This document shows, piece after piece, positions 7,545 to 15,076 of a DNA stretch of 18,215 nucleotides. Position 1 is the stretch's first letter; each line of letters opens with the position of its first letter. The notes below the pieces were generated by a model. The model was given only the letters and a program-made list of their open reading frames with translations. It ran no database searches and had not been told where the DNA came from. Location of the stretch: assembly GCA_915070235.1 (NCBI GenBank), contig CAJZFM010000009.1, positions 1-18,215 of the forward strand. The letters are read 5' to 3'. Origin of the DNA: an uncultured Capnocytophaga sp. Lineage in GTDB: Bacteria > Bacteroidota > Bacteroidia > Flavobacteriales > Flavobacteriaceae. A program made the position numbers and the translations under genes.

Positions 7545-8477
7545 ATGAATGGAATCGTCTACAAATCCACAGGAAGCTGGTATGTGGTCAAGGGGGAAGA
7601 CCAGCAGTCTTATGAGTGTCGCCTCAAGGGTAGGTTTCGCATCAAGGAAATAAAGAATACCAATCCTATAGCCGTGGGTGACAGGGTTGTCTTCCATGAG
7701 ACAGAAACCAAAGGGCAGGGCATCATTACCGAGATTGCCCCACGGGAGAACTATATCATTCGCAAGTCGGTCAATCTCTCCAAGCAAACACATATCCTTG
7801 CCGCTAATATAGATGTGGCTTTTCTTGTGGTAACCCTCAATAACCCCACTACCTATACAGCCTTTATTGATCGCTTTTTGGTAACAGCGGAGGCTTATAG
7901 CATTCCTGCTGTATTGCTCTTTAACAAGGTGGATACCTATACCCCCGATGAGTTGGCTGAGGTCAAGTACTTGGCTTATATGTACCGCGATATAGGTTAT
8001 GAGTGTATCGGGATTTCTGCACAGACGGGTAAAAATATAGACAAAGTCAAAGCACGCTTAGAGGGAAAAATAGCCATGGTCTTAGGCCATTCTGGCGCAG
8101 GAAAATCAACACTTATCAACGCCCTCTCTCCCTCTCTACAGCTCAAGACTCAGCCCCTCTCCGAGCTACATGGACAGGGACAACATACCACCACCTTCGC
8201 CCAGATGTATGATTTGGAATTTGATGCCCGCATCATAGATACCCCAGGAATCAAGGGCTTAGGCGTAGTGGATTTTGACCGAGAGGAGTTGGCCGATTAC
8301 TTCCCTGAGTTCTTTGCCCTTAAGCATCTCTGTAAGTTCCATAACTGTCTGCACCTGAACGAACCCCAATGCGCTGTTAAGCAAGCCCTTGACGAGGACA
8401 AGCTCCACTGGAGCCGTTATAAGAGCTATCTACAACTCCTCGAAGGAGAGGAAGACACCTATCGGGAAAGTGAATAG
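7545..8477 (+). CDS. rsgA: Ribosome small-subunit-dependent GTPase A
   Basis: RsgA (310 residues) is a GTPase that checks late maturation of the 30S subunit. It shows the circularly permuted order of the YlqF/YawG GTPases: an OB-fold N-terminus, then G4 NKVD (127-130), G1 GHSGAGKS (181-188) and G3 DTPG (232-235). The C-terminal zinc knuckle C263-x4-C268-x-H270-x5-C276 matches the family pattern exactly. The frame is open upstream to a GTG at 7503, but those 14 codons are translated repeat D, so I choose the ATG at 7545. The last residues (ESE) and the stop come from repeat E. aroE follows 44 nt later and may be co-transcribed. Confidence 0.95.
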   Translation: MNGIVYKSTGSWYVVKGEDQQSYECRLKGRFRIKEIKNTNPIAVGDRVVFHETETKGQGIITEIAPRENYIIRKSVNLSKQTHILAANIDVAFLVVTLNNPTTYTAFIDRFLVTAEAYSIPAVLLFNKVDTYTPDELAEVKYLAYMYRDIGYECIGISAQTGKNIDKVKARLEGKIAMVLGHSGAGKSTLINALSPSLQLKTQPLSELHGQGQHTTTFAQMYDLEFDARIIDTPGIKGLGVVDFDREELADYFPEFFALKHLCKFHNCLHLNEPQCAVKQALDEDKLHWSRYKSYLQLLEGEEDTYRESE

Positions 8478-8521
8478 CGAATAGTGAAAAACGGATAACT
8501 TAAATCTCAAAATTCAAAACT
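8471..8521. repeat. Heptad-phased intergenic repeat E
   Basis: In-phase units TGAATAG and CGAATAG, then TGAAAAA, a CGGATAA link, and a module ending CTCAAAA TTCAAAA immediately before the aroE ATG. The first unit contains the rsgA stop (8475-8477). The segment 8499-8522 matches 11543-11566 in repeat G at 22 of 24 positions. Confidence 0.75.
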
Positions 8522-9259
8522 ATGAAGACCTTTGCTTTAGTAGGGCGCAACATATCCTACTCTTTCTCTCGCAGATATTTTGCAGAAAAATTTGCTAAAG
8601 AACAAATTACCAATTGTGAGTATATCAACTTTGATATTCCTTCCATAGAGGAGCTTCCTGCACTTATTGCTGCTACACCTACTCTTGTGGGAATGAATGT
8701 AACGATACCTTATAAGGAGGCGGTACTTTCCTTGTTAGACCAGCAGGACGAGGCACTTATAGCCATTAAGGCTTGCAATACGATTAAGGTACTCCCCACA
8801 GGTAAGCTCAAGGGGTATAATACAGATTATATAGGCTTTCGTGATTCCTTAGTACCTCACTTAAAACCTCATCATCATAGCGCACTGATTCTCGGTACAG
8901 GAGGGGCTAGTAAGGCGGTGGCTTTTGCGCTAAGCCAGTTGGGTATTCCTTACCAATTGGTCTCCCGTGAGGCTTCTTCTACAGCTATTTCTTACACTGA
9001 GCTTACCAAGGAAATCATTACATATCATTCTCTTATCATTAATACGACTCCCTTGGGAACCTCCCCTAATGTAGAGGCTTTTCCGCTCATTCCCTATCAG
9101 TGGATAACAAGGGAACACCTCTTGTACGACCTTATCTATAACCCTGAAAAGACGGCTTTTCTTGCTAAAGGAGAAGCACAAGGGGCTACTATTCTCAATG
9201 GCTATCTCATGCTCGTCCTACAAGCTGAAGCGGCTTGGAAAATCTGGAAAGATGAATAA
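8522..9259 (+). CDS. aroE: Shikimate dehydrogenase
   Basis: AroE (245 residues) reduces 3-dehydroshikimate to shikimate with NADPH in the aromatic amino-acid pathway. The substrate-binding SYSFSRRYF (12-20) corresponds to the family SxS motif. MNVTIPYKE carries the catalytic K65, and NTDYIGF (100-106) carries its partner D102. The Rossmann dinucleotide loop LGTGGASKA spans 124-132. It is shorter than the approximately 270-residue enterobacterial enzyme, which I believe is normal for Flavobacteriia. The ATG directly follows repeat E, 44 nt after rsgA. The TAA stop is followed at once by repeat F, and the next gene, msrAB, converges on it after 35 nt. Confidence 0.93.
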   Translation: MKTFALVGRNISYSFSRRYFAEKFAKEQITNCEYINFDIPSIEELPALIAATPTLVGMNVTIPYKEAVLSLLDQQDEALIAIKACNTIKVLPTGKLKGYNTDYIGFRDSLVPHLKPHHHSALILGTGGASKAVAFALSQLGIPYQLVSREASSTAISYTELTKEIITYHSLIINTTPLGTSPNVEAFPLIPYQWITREHLLYDLIYNPEKTAFLAKGEAQGATILNGYLMLVLQAEAAWKIWKDE

Positions 9260-9315
9260 TGAATAGTGAGAAGAGGTAAATGACTTTTCATTTTTCACTG
9301 TTCACTTTTCACTAA
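9260..9315. repeat. Heptad-phased repeat F between convergent aroE and msrAB
   Basis: Eight in-phase 7-mers: TGAATAG and TGAGAAG at the aroE end, TCACTGT, TCACTTT and TCACTAA at the msrAB end. The two ends are near-inverted (TAGTGAGAAG against CTTTTCACTA, one mismatch), so the RNA could fold in both directions and might end transcription from both sides. The tract overlaps the last codons and stop of msrAB. Confidence 0.7.
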
Positions 9316-10350
9316 TAGTTTAAGGCTATACCCTTCTTTCTCCATCTCTTCTTTAGGGATAAAGCGTAGGGACGCACTATTGATGCAGTAGCGCAGCCCT
9401 CCCTTGTCCTTAGGCCCATCGGTGAAGACATGGCCTAAGTGGGCATTGCCGAGCTTACTTCTGACCTCGGTACGAATCATATTGTGCGACTTGTCAAGGT
9501 ACTCTTGGACAAGTTTCTTGTCAATAGGCTTAGAAAAGCTCGGCCAGCCACAACTCGATTCAAACTTGTCAGCAGAGGAGAATAGCGGCTCCCCTGTGGT
9601 AATATCTACATAGATGCCCTCACGCTTTTCGTTCCAATATTCGTTGCGGAAAGGCGGTTCGGTGGCACTATTTTGGGTAACCTCATACTGCATAGGGGTT
9701 AGTTCTTTCTTGAGAGTAGCCTTGTCCTTGACGGTATAGCTTGTCTTTGGGGAGGTCTTCTTAGGGTTAGCCTTGCGTGCCATATCAAATAGGGCAGGGG
9801 AGAGGTGGCAATAGCCATGTGGGTTCTTGTCCAAGTAGTCTTGGTGATAATCCTCCGCTGCGTAGAAATTCTTTAGCGGCAAGTTTTCCACTACTATAGG
9901 CTTGCTGTATCCTTTGGCAAGGGAGGCAAGTTGTTGCCTTATGATAGGTTCGTCAGTTTTGTCCTTATAGTAAATCCCAGTGCGGTACTGAGAGCCTTTG
10001 TCATTGCCCTGCTTGTTCAGTGAAGTAGGGTCTATTGTCTTGAGGTATAGATCAATAAGAAAAGACAGAGATACCTCAGAAGGGTTATAGACGACCTTGA
10101 CAGTTTCAGCAAACTGGGTGTTGCCTTGACATACGAGTTTGTAAGTAGGATTGGCCACATTTCCATTGGCGTAGCCTACTTCGGTGGAGATAACTCCACG
10201 AATTTGTTTGAGGAAGTGCTCGGTTCCCCAGAAGCACCCTCCTGCGAAATAGATTTCTTTGGTGTTCATTTTTTTTGTTTGTGCGATGAGGGCAGAGGCA
10301 TATAACCCCAAAAAGATATAGGCCACAGCCCCGATTAAATATTTTTTCAT
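9295..10350 (-). CDS. msrAB: Exported bifunctional methionine sulfoxide reductase MsrA-MsrB
   Basis: A 351-residue fusion that repairs both stereoisomers of methionine sulfoxide in proteins. A signal peptide (residues 1 to about 24, ending ALIAQ) points to the periplasm. The MsrA half carries GGCFWGTE (37-44) with catalytic C39. The MsrB half carries C267 in CGWPSF, the [13 protein letters not shown] block and the catalytic [11 protein letters not shown] with C322. The CxxC pairs of zinc-type MsrB are absent, so this is the zinc-free PilB-like form with C267 as the likely recycling cysteine. No dedicated electron donor is adjacent. The last residues (VKSEQ) and the stop are encoded by repeat F. 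A weak -7-like TAGATTTC lies at 10409-10416; no strong promoter is evident. Confidence 0.94.
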   Translation of the reverse strand: MKKYLIGAVAYIFLGLYASALIAQTKKMNTKEIYFAGGCFWGTEHFLKQIRGVISTEVGYANGNVANPTYKLVCQGNTQFAETVKVVYNPSEVSLSFLIDLYLKTIDPTSLNKQGNDKGSQYRTGIYYKDKTDEPIIRQQLASLAKGYSKPIVVENLPLKNFYAAEDYHQDYLDKNPHGYCHLSPALFDMARKANPKKTSPKTSYTVKDKATLKKELTPMQYEVTQNSATEPPFRNEYWNEKREGIYVDITTGEPLFSSADKFESSCGWPSFSKPIDKKLVQEYLDKSHNMIRTEVRSKLGNAHLGHVFTDGPKDKGGLRYCINSASLRFIPKEEMEKEGYSLKLLVKSEQ

Positions 10351-10525
10351 GATTAACTTGGTTTGCTGATGAGTGAAATTGCTTTTGATAATTAATCTTC
10401 TGTGGAAAGAAATCTAATACTAAACCCTCAAAAAGCATACCAAGATAGGTTATAAGAAGAACTTTTTTATTCCATAGAAAAAATACAGATAAATAAAAAG
10501 TTAAACCAAAGAACGACTGCTTCCC

Positions 10526-10566
10526 AAAAAAAGTAAAGGTTTCTTCTTTTAAAAAGAAGAAACCTT
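10526..10566 (-). terminator. Intrinsic terminator after the e(P4)-type phosphatase gene
   Basis: A perfect inverted repeat (10536-10550 with 10552-10566; in practice about 13 bp with a 5-nt loop) is followed on the minus strand, after a short TAC gap, by seven Ts (10526-10532). It lies 23 nt past the phosphatase stop and separates that gene from msrAB. The stem is AT-rich. The rest of the 10351-10589 spacer shows no other feature. Confidence 0.75.
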
Positions 10567-10589
10567 CGAAGAATATAGGGATAAATGAA

Positions 10590-11390
10590 TTACTTGGTTG
10601 GCTTTTCCTTGAGCATTTTTAAGATTAGCTCTTTGCGTTCTTTCAGCGAGAGAGGTTTTGTTCCATAGAGTGCATTCTCCCAGTCTCCGTAAGAGGTGTT
10701 GGGCAGTATAATGTACTTTGTCCCAAACTGTTTTTGGTTCTTTTCTACCGCCTTACTACGTCCCTCAGGGGTAGGGGCATCAAAGTCCTTGTCAAAGTCT
10801 CCTAAGTTGTCTCCCAAAAGAAGTACAATATGATAGTGCTTGGCAATATTCAGGCGGCGGTTCTCTTTGCTTTTTTCCGCGGTACGGAATATTAGGTGAT
10901 CATCTCCTTGGAGAGGGAGGTGATAGCGCTTGATATTCAGCGTGGTACCTTCGCGTTCGGACTCTTTTCGGTTAGTTACATAGAAGATTTGGACACCTTT
11001 TTTGGCAACATATTGGAAAAATTCTACAGCACCTGCCAGTGGAGTAGCCTCGGCTTTGGCTGTCCATTCCTCCCAAGTCTTATACTCGAACTCGGTGTTA
11101 TTTCTGCCACATTCCACTGCATAGTAGGAGGTATTCATGAAAGTCTCATCTATATCCGATACAATGGCGAGAGGCTTATCCGTAGGCTTAGCCAAGGCTT
11201 CGTCCAATCTTAGACGAGCTATGTTGTAAGCCTGATAGCACAAGGCGTCATATTCGGCAGCTTGTTGTTGAAAGAGTGCAGCATACAGCTTGCCATCACT
11301 TACAAAATGCTCCTGTGCATCAGCAGCAGACTTTTGAGTATTACAAGAAACAAAGAACAAGAGCAAACTGCTAAAGATATACTTTTTCAT
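10590..11390 (-). CDS. Lipoprotein e(P4)-family acid phosphatase / 5'-nucleotidase
   Basis: A 266-residue HAD-superfamily class C acid phosphatase anchored as a lipoprotein (signal peptide FFVSC, lipidated C16). The nucleophile motif is DIDET (D79, D81), equivalent to the DxDET of Haemophilus e(P4). YVTNR gives motif II, and LLLGDNLGDFD near 196-206 is the acidic motif IV. Family members remove phosphate from nucleotides and related compounds at the cell envelope; the Haemophilus protein takes part in NAD and nicotinamide riboside use. The usual VLDNS after DxDET is FMNTS here. It has its own promoter (11419-11426) and terminator (10526-10566), so it is monocistronic. The physiological substrate is unknown. 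Confidence 0.92.
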   Translation of the reverse strand: MKKYIFSSLLLFFVSCNTQKSAADAQEHFVSDGKLYAALFQQQAAEYDALCYQAYNIARLRLDEALAKPTDKPLAIVSDIDETFMNTSYYAVECGRNNTEFEYKTWEEWTAKAEATPLAGAVEFFQYVAKKGVQIFYVTNRKESEREGTTLNIKRYHLPLQGDDHLIFRTAEKSKENRRLNIAKHYHIVLLLGDNLGDFDKDFDAPTPEGRSKAVEKNQKQFGTKYIILPNTSYGDWENALYGTKPLSLKERKELILKMLKEKPTK

Positions 11391-11418
11391 CCTTTAAAGA
11401 AACAGATTTTTCTGATTG

Positions 11419-11447
11419 CAAAGGTAGGTATTTTTATGTAACGCAAA
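11419..11447 (-). promoter_or_regulatory. Promoter of the e(P4)-type phosphatase gene
   Basis: On the minus strand TACCTTTG (11419-11426) fits TAnnTTTG. A TTTG (11444-11447) lies 17 nt upstream, the short end of the known flavobacterial spacing. The box ends 28 nt before the ATG. Confidence 0.65.
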
Positions 11448-11507
11448 CATTAACTGTAAGTTAAATTAAAATTAAAAATCACATAAATCCAGTGTTAATA
11501 GGTGTTA

Positions 11508-11570
11508 GCAATGGGCAGTAATAGGCAATTAGTAATCGGGAACTTAAGACTCAAAATTCAAAACTAATTT
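11508..11570. repeat. Heptad-phased intergenic repeat G
   Basis: In-phase units GCAGTAA, TAGGCAA, TTAGTAA, TCGGGAA and CTTAAGA, followed by CTCAAAA TTCAAAA. The last 24 bases match the tract before aroE at 22 positions. It stops three bases before the -7 box of the Crp-type gene. Confidence 0.65.
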
Positions 11571-11572
11571 TG

Positions 11573-11580
11573 TATCTTTG
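11573..11580 (+). promoter_or_regulatory. -7 promoter box of the Crp/Fnr-type gene
   Basis: TATCTTTG followed by CC fits TAnnTTTG. It ends only 4 nt before the ATG at 11585, so transcription should begin at or next to the start codon. No TTG is seen at -33. Confidence 0.65.
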
Positions 11581-11584
11581 CCCT

Positions 11585-12151
11585 ATGAACCTGATAGATT
11601 ATATACACGAGCAAACCCATATAGAAAATGAGACATTGGGACTCTTAGATACACTTTTTGAGCATAGGCAATATAAGAAATACAGTCTTCTGCTCAAGGA
11701 GGGAAACACTTCCAAAGAGGTGTTTTATATAGAGGAGGGTATTGTCCGCCAGTTCTATACTAAGGACGGAAAGGATATTACCCATGCTTTCCATGCGGAG
11801 AATAGTTTCTATATGTCCGTAGAGCCTATCTATTTCCATAACTCAAGTCCTTTTGGCTTGGAGGCTCTGGAAAACTGTAAAGTACGTGTGGCTGAATTTG
11901 CTCAAGTGGAAGCCTTCATTAACAGCCATCCTAAGTTAGAGCTTTTTATCCGTATGCTACTTATTTCTTTCCTTAAAAACTTGACCGAAAGAATCTATTC
12001 CATTAAGTTCCAGACGGCACAAGAGCGTTATGACTTCCTACTGAAGAATTATCCCAAAATACTACTGAGAGTACCACTGGGACATGTGGCTTCTTTCTTA
12101 GGTATTACCCAACAAACCCTTAGCGTGATTCGCGCAGGCAAGAGTAACTAA
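11585..12151 (+). CDS. Crp/Fnr-family transcription regulator
   Basis: A 188-residue cytosolic regulator of the Crp/Fnr superfamily in the shape common in Bacteroidota: an N-terminal cupin (cNMP-binding-like) domain with LLKEGNTSKEVFYIEEGIVR at about 31-50, a long dimer helix, and a C-terminal DNA-binding region with LGHVASFLGITQQTLSVIR near the end. The cyclic-nucleotide arginine/serine signature and the Fnr cysteine cluster are not evident, so the effector is unknown. The frame opens upstream at a TTG (11570), but that would overlap the promoter, so I use the ATG at 11585, possibly on a leaderless message. The TolC gene starts 113 nt downstream with its own promoter and could be a target. 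Confidence 0.9.
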   Translation: MNLIDYIHEQTHIENETLGLLDTLFEHRQYKKYSLLLKEGNTSKEVFYIEEGIVRQFYTKDGKDITHAFHAENSFYMSVEPIYFHNSSPFGLEALENCKVRVAEFAQVEAFINSHPKLELFIRMLLISFLKNLTERIYSIKFQTAQERYDFLLKNYPKILLRVPLGHVASFLGITQQTLSVIRAGKSN

Positions 12152-12211
12152 TTTTTAATCTATCTTAAAAACTTAGTGCTGAGAAAAGGGTGTTTTTTGG
12201 GGAAACTGTTA

Positions 12212-12219
12212 TAATTTTG
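12212..12219 (+). promoter_or_regulatory. -7 promoter box for the TolC-family gene
   Basis: TAATTTTG followed by CAC fits TAnnTTTG, 45 nt before the ATG at 12265. No TTG occurs at the normal -33 distance, so activation by a regulator such as the upstream Crp-type protein is conceivable. Confidence 0.6.
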
Positions 12220-12264
12220 CACACGGAAACTAAATCGTATTATTTACTCTAAAACCTATTGAAA

Positions 12265-13698
12265 ATGAAGCATATCTATACCGCTGTTTTTCTCTGCATA
12301 ACAAGTTTTTCTTTTGCTCAATCACTCTCTTTCCCAGAGGCTTTGGAGCGTATGCGTGGTTCGAACCAGAAGCTCAAAGGCATGGAAAAGCAAGCTGAAG
12401 CCTCCCTCTATGCTGAAAAGAACTACAAGGGTTTGTACCTGCCTCAGCTAAGTCTCAATGCCAGCTATGTACACCTGAGTGAGCCACTTTCCTTGAGCTT
12501 TAATAAGTATAAAGAGCCAGCACAAGCACAATTACAGTCGCATTTGGGACAAATAGCAAACAATATCCCCGCTCCTATGCGACCTATGTTGGCTCCTATA
12601 TTTACAGGTATGGTAGGGCAACTACAGCCTCTTTTTGCCCAAGACTGGAGTTATCAGTTTCAGGAGCAAGATATTTGGAAGGTCTCCGCTGACCTTCGTT
12701 GGGTGCTCTTTGCAGGGGGAAAGGTGCGTGTAGGGAACAAAGTAAGCCAAATCAATCACGAAATAGCTAAGGTAGAAAGCCAAAAAACGGAAAATATGCT
12801 TATTTCCGAATTGGCCGAACGCTATTTCCAACTACAACTTGCCCAGCAGGCTTTGCAAGTAAGGCAAAAAGCCCTACAGACAGCCGAGCAACACTATTCC
12901 AATGCTCAAAAGTTGGAGAAAAACGGTATGGTAGCTCCTGTGGAGACTATGCAAGCCAAAAAAGCTGTAACTGATGCTCAGCGTGAGGTGCTTGCTTGTC
13001 AGAAAGACATAGAACTGGCACGAACTGCTCTCTCAGGGGTGATAGGAGAGGAGGTCATAGCACTTTCTTCTCTTACTTCGCCGCTCTTTGAGGTAGCACC
13101 TTTGCGCTCTTTGGATTATTACCAAGAGCAGGCCAAGCAGAACTTCCCTTCTATCGTACAAGCGCATCTCAAGAAAGAACTTACCGAACAGAATGTCAAG
13201 GCACAATATGCCGCTTACTTGCCTGATGTGGCGCTCATAGGGAAGAAATATCTCTGGAGTAAGAACCTGCCCCTGACCGAGCCTGACAACTGGGTAGTGG
13301 GTGTTGGCCTTCAGTGGAATATCTTCAACGGATTCTCTGATAAGAACAAAATAGCCCAAGCTAAAGCGCAACGTGAAGGGGTAGAACAATTGACTGCCCA
13401 AGCCGAAAAAGATGTACAGACCTTGGTCAAGAAACATTATACCGAGATAGAGAAGCAGCGCGAACAGCTCCAAAGCCTGCAAGAGAGCTTAGAGTTTGCC
13501 CGAGAATTGGTGCGAGTACGTAACCAAGCCTTCTCCGAAGGACTGTCCTCTTCCACCGATGTGGCGGATGCCAACCTATATTTAGCCTCCATTGAGATCA
13601 AGTGCTACCAAGCCCTCTTCGAAATGGATAAGGTACTTGCCCAGCTTTTAGAGACTTGTGGGCTTAGCGGGGAATATGCTAATTATATGAAGAAGTAG
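12265..13698 (+). CDS. TolC-family outer membrane efflux protein
   Basis: A 477-residue outer membrane channel component (TolC/OEP family) of tripartite efflux or type I secretion. A signal peptide ends near residue 19 (FSFAQ). Two OEP repeats follow: in each, a long alanine/glutamine-rich coiled-coil hairpin (for example about 165-255 and 300-335, 370-450) flanks strands such as ADLRWVLFAGGK and VGLQWNIFNGFSD, the paired xWxLFxG/xWNIFNGF strands typical of TolC. An in-frame TTG lies two codons upstream, but the ATG is the natural start. The usual partners, a periplasmic adaptor and an RND or ABC pump, are not next to it; an L,D-transpeptidase-like gene follows instead. The outer membrane channel may serve pumps encoded elsewhere. 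Confidence 0.92.
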   Translation: MKHIYTAVFLCITSFSFAQSLSFPEALERMRGSNQKLKGMEKQAEASLYAEKNYKGLYLPQLSLNASYVHLSEPLSLSFNKYKEPAQAQLQSHLGQIANNIPAPMRPMLAPIFTGMVGQLQPLFAQDWSYQFQEQDIWKVSADLRWVLFAGGKVRVGNKVSQINHEIAKVESQKTENMLISELAERYFQLQLAQQALQVRQKALQTAEQHYSNAQKLEKNGMVAPVETMQAKKAVTDAQREVLACQKDIELARTALSGVIGEEVIALSSLTSPLFEVAPLRSLDYYQEQAKQNFPSIVQAHLKKELTEQNVKAQYAAYLPDVALIGKKYLWSKNLPLTEPDNWVVGVGLQWNIFNGFSDKNKIAQAKAQREGVEQLTAQAEKDVQTLVKKHYTEIEKQREQLQSLQESLEFARELVRVRNQAFSEGLSSSTDVADANLYLASIEIKCYQALFEMDKVLAQLLETCGLSGEYANYMKK

Positions 13699-13772
13699 AG
13701 GGCGGTTGCTATAAAAAGGGTTCGAGCTTCTTTGAAAAACTTGGTTGAGATAACGCTACTAAATCAGGTATA

Positions 13773-14411
13773 ATGATAAAAATGTTTTTACAAAATGGAA
13801 AAGTAAAAAATAGAAACTTTTTCTTTTATTTAGGATTGTTGTTTTGTATTGCTTGTCAGCAAGGAAAACAACTAGGAGCACAAGAATTACCTAAGGATTA
13901 TACTACTCAGCACTCAATTGCCTTAGCCTATTGTAAGGCTCATCAGATGAATGAAGATTTCTATTTCCTGATTGATTTGAGGTTGCATTCGGGGAAAAAT
14001 CGTTTTTTCGTATATGACTTCAAGCAGAAAAAAAATCTGTACGAGAAATTAGTTACTCATGGTAGTTGTGATGTATTTTCCTCCAATCCTGACAAATTTG
14101 AAAAAGTCCAATACAGTAATCAAGTCAATAGTCATTGTTCTGCCAAAGGGAAATATAAAATAGGGAAGCGTGATTATAGCTCATGGGGGATTAAGGTAAA
14201 ATATTGGTTGGAAGGGTTGGAAGACAGTAATAGCAATGCTCAGAAACGACTGATTGTATTACATTCTTGGGAGGCAGTATCCGATAGTGAGATTTATCCT
14301 GATTATAGCCCTTTAAGTTGGGGATGTCCTGCTGTTTCCAATGCTTTTATGGAGCTTTTGGATCCTCTACTACAACAAAGTAAGAAACCAGTATTGTTGT
14401 GGATTCTTTAG
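13773..14411 (+). CDS. YkuD_2-type L,D-transpeptidase-like protein
   Basis: A 212-residue exported protein with the murein L,D-transpeptidase catalytic-like domain (YkuD_2 family). The catalytic signature is HSWE (164-167) followed by LSWGCPAVSN with nucleophile C185. Upstream, GKYKIGKRDYSSWGIKVKYWLEGLE matches the family core. The N-terminus has basic residues and a hydrophobic stretch ending FCIAC; C28 may be lipidated, although the lipobox is imperfect. Known YkuD enzymes cross-link peptidoglycan or attach proteins to it; activity of this subfamily is less certain. ATG codons occur at 13773 and 13782. No TAnnTTTG box precedes it, but TTGAGA and TATAAT with an 18-nt spacer (13745-13774) resemble a housekeeping promoter of other phyla. 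It looks AT-richer than tolC and pcrA. Confidence 0.85.
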   Translation: MIKMFLQNGKVKNRNFFFYLGLLFCIACQQGKQLGAQELPKDYTTQHSIALAYCKAHQMNEDFYFLIDLRLHSGKNRFFVYDFKQKKNLYEKLVTHGSCDVFSSNPDKFEKVQYSNQVNSHCSAKGKYKIGKRDYSSWGIKVKYWLEGLEDSNSNAQKRLIVLHSWEAVSDSEIYPDYSPLSWGCPAVSNAFMELLDPLLQQSKKPVLLWIL

Positions 14412-14446
14412 ATAATTAAAAAGGCAAAATACCCTCTTCTAATTAT
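14412..14446. terminator. Weak inverted repeat between convergent LDT and DUF4291 genes
   Basis: ATAATTA (14412-14418) pairs with TAATTAT (14440-14446) around a 21-nt loop that contains a short partial AAAGG/CCCT stem. It lies at the junction of two convergent genes and could act in both directions, but the stem is weak. Confidence 0.3.
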
Positions 14447-14474
14447 AGGTGAATTTCTCTTAGGATAAAGAATT

Positions 14475-15044
14475 TTATTGGATTATATACTCTTGTTCTT
14501 TAGGTAGAAGGTCTTTAGTGAAAGTTCCTTTGTCAATATGTTGCTTTATTCTTTTGACTTCCTCGGTGATATCAGTAATCTTTACAATCCATTCATTTAC
14601 ATATTTTTCCACAAAAGTTCCTCTGATACCAAGTTGTATAGACCTTCTACCTATTGGTTTTCCATAGATGTCTCTTTCAGGATCCCATTGGCATCTTACC
14701 AATGAATTTTTGACTTCTTCTTTCCATTGTTCCTCTGTGATACCTAAGTCAGCTTTATACGAAGAAAGTACCGATTTTCTAACAATTTCATCAAAGGCTT
14801 CTCTTTTGATGTCAATAGCTAAGACTCTTTCTTGATTTTCTTTTGTAGCCCATCCACATCTGTACATCATCCATAGAAAAGAAGGCTTGATCCATGTCAT
14901 TCTCGTTAAGCTAAAATGTGATCCGAAGGTTCCTAATCTTAGGGCTTCCTCCGCTATCTCAGCGTTATATGCTTGGTATACTCTTATAGTCTCATTATCA
15001 AAGAGGGCATAGATCTTTCTCTCTTCTTGGGCTATATCTTTCAT
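14475..15044 (-). CDS. DUF4291 family protein
   Basis: A 189-residue soluble protein recognised as DUF4291 from its conserved blocks: IRVYQAY (20-26), MTWIKPSFLWMMYRCGWA (49-66), QWDPERD (119-125) and GRRSIQLGIRG (132-142). There is no signal peptide or membrane segment. The many invariant Arg, Tyr and Trp residues suggest an enzyme or nucleic-acid/nucleotide binder, but I know of no established function. It starts 32 nt after the pcrA stop on the same strand without a promoter of its own that I can see, so it probably rides on the folE/pcrA transcript. A hand-counted stretch has about one-third G+C, against about one-half in the adjacent end of pcrA, which hints at recent arrival. Confidence 0.85.
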   Translation of the reverse strand: MKDIAQEERKIYALFDNETIRVYQAYNAEIAEEALRLGTFGSHFSLTRMTWIKPSFLWMMYRCGWATKENQERVLAIDIKREAFDEIVRKSVLSSYKADLGITEEQWKEEVKNSLVRCQWDPERDIYGKPIGRRSIQLGIRGTFVEKYVNEWIVKITDITEEVKRIKQHIDKGTFTKDLLPKEQEYIIQ

Positions 15045-15076
15045 AGTTTTTTGTTTTACAAGAAAAATTGGTAAGA

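Noticed and set aside
10106..10438. Minus-strand frame overlapping the start of msrAB in another register
   Set aside because: It has no family features and overlaps the clear signal peptide and catalytic region of MsrA.
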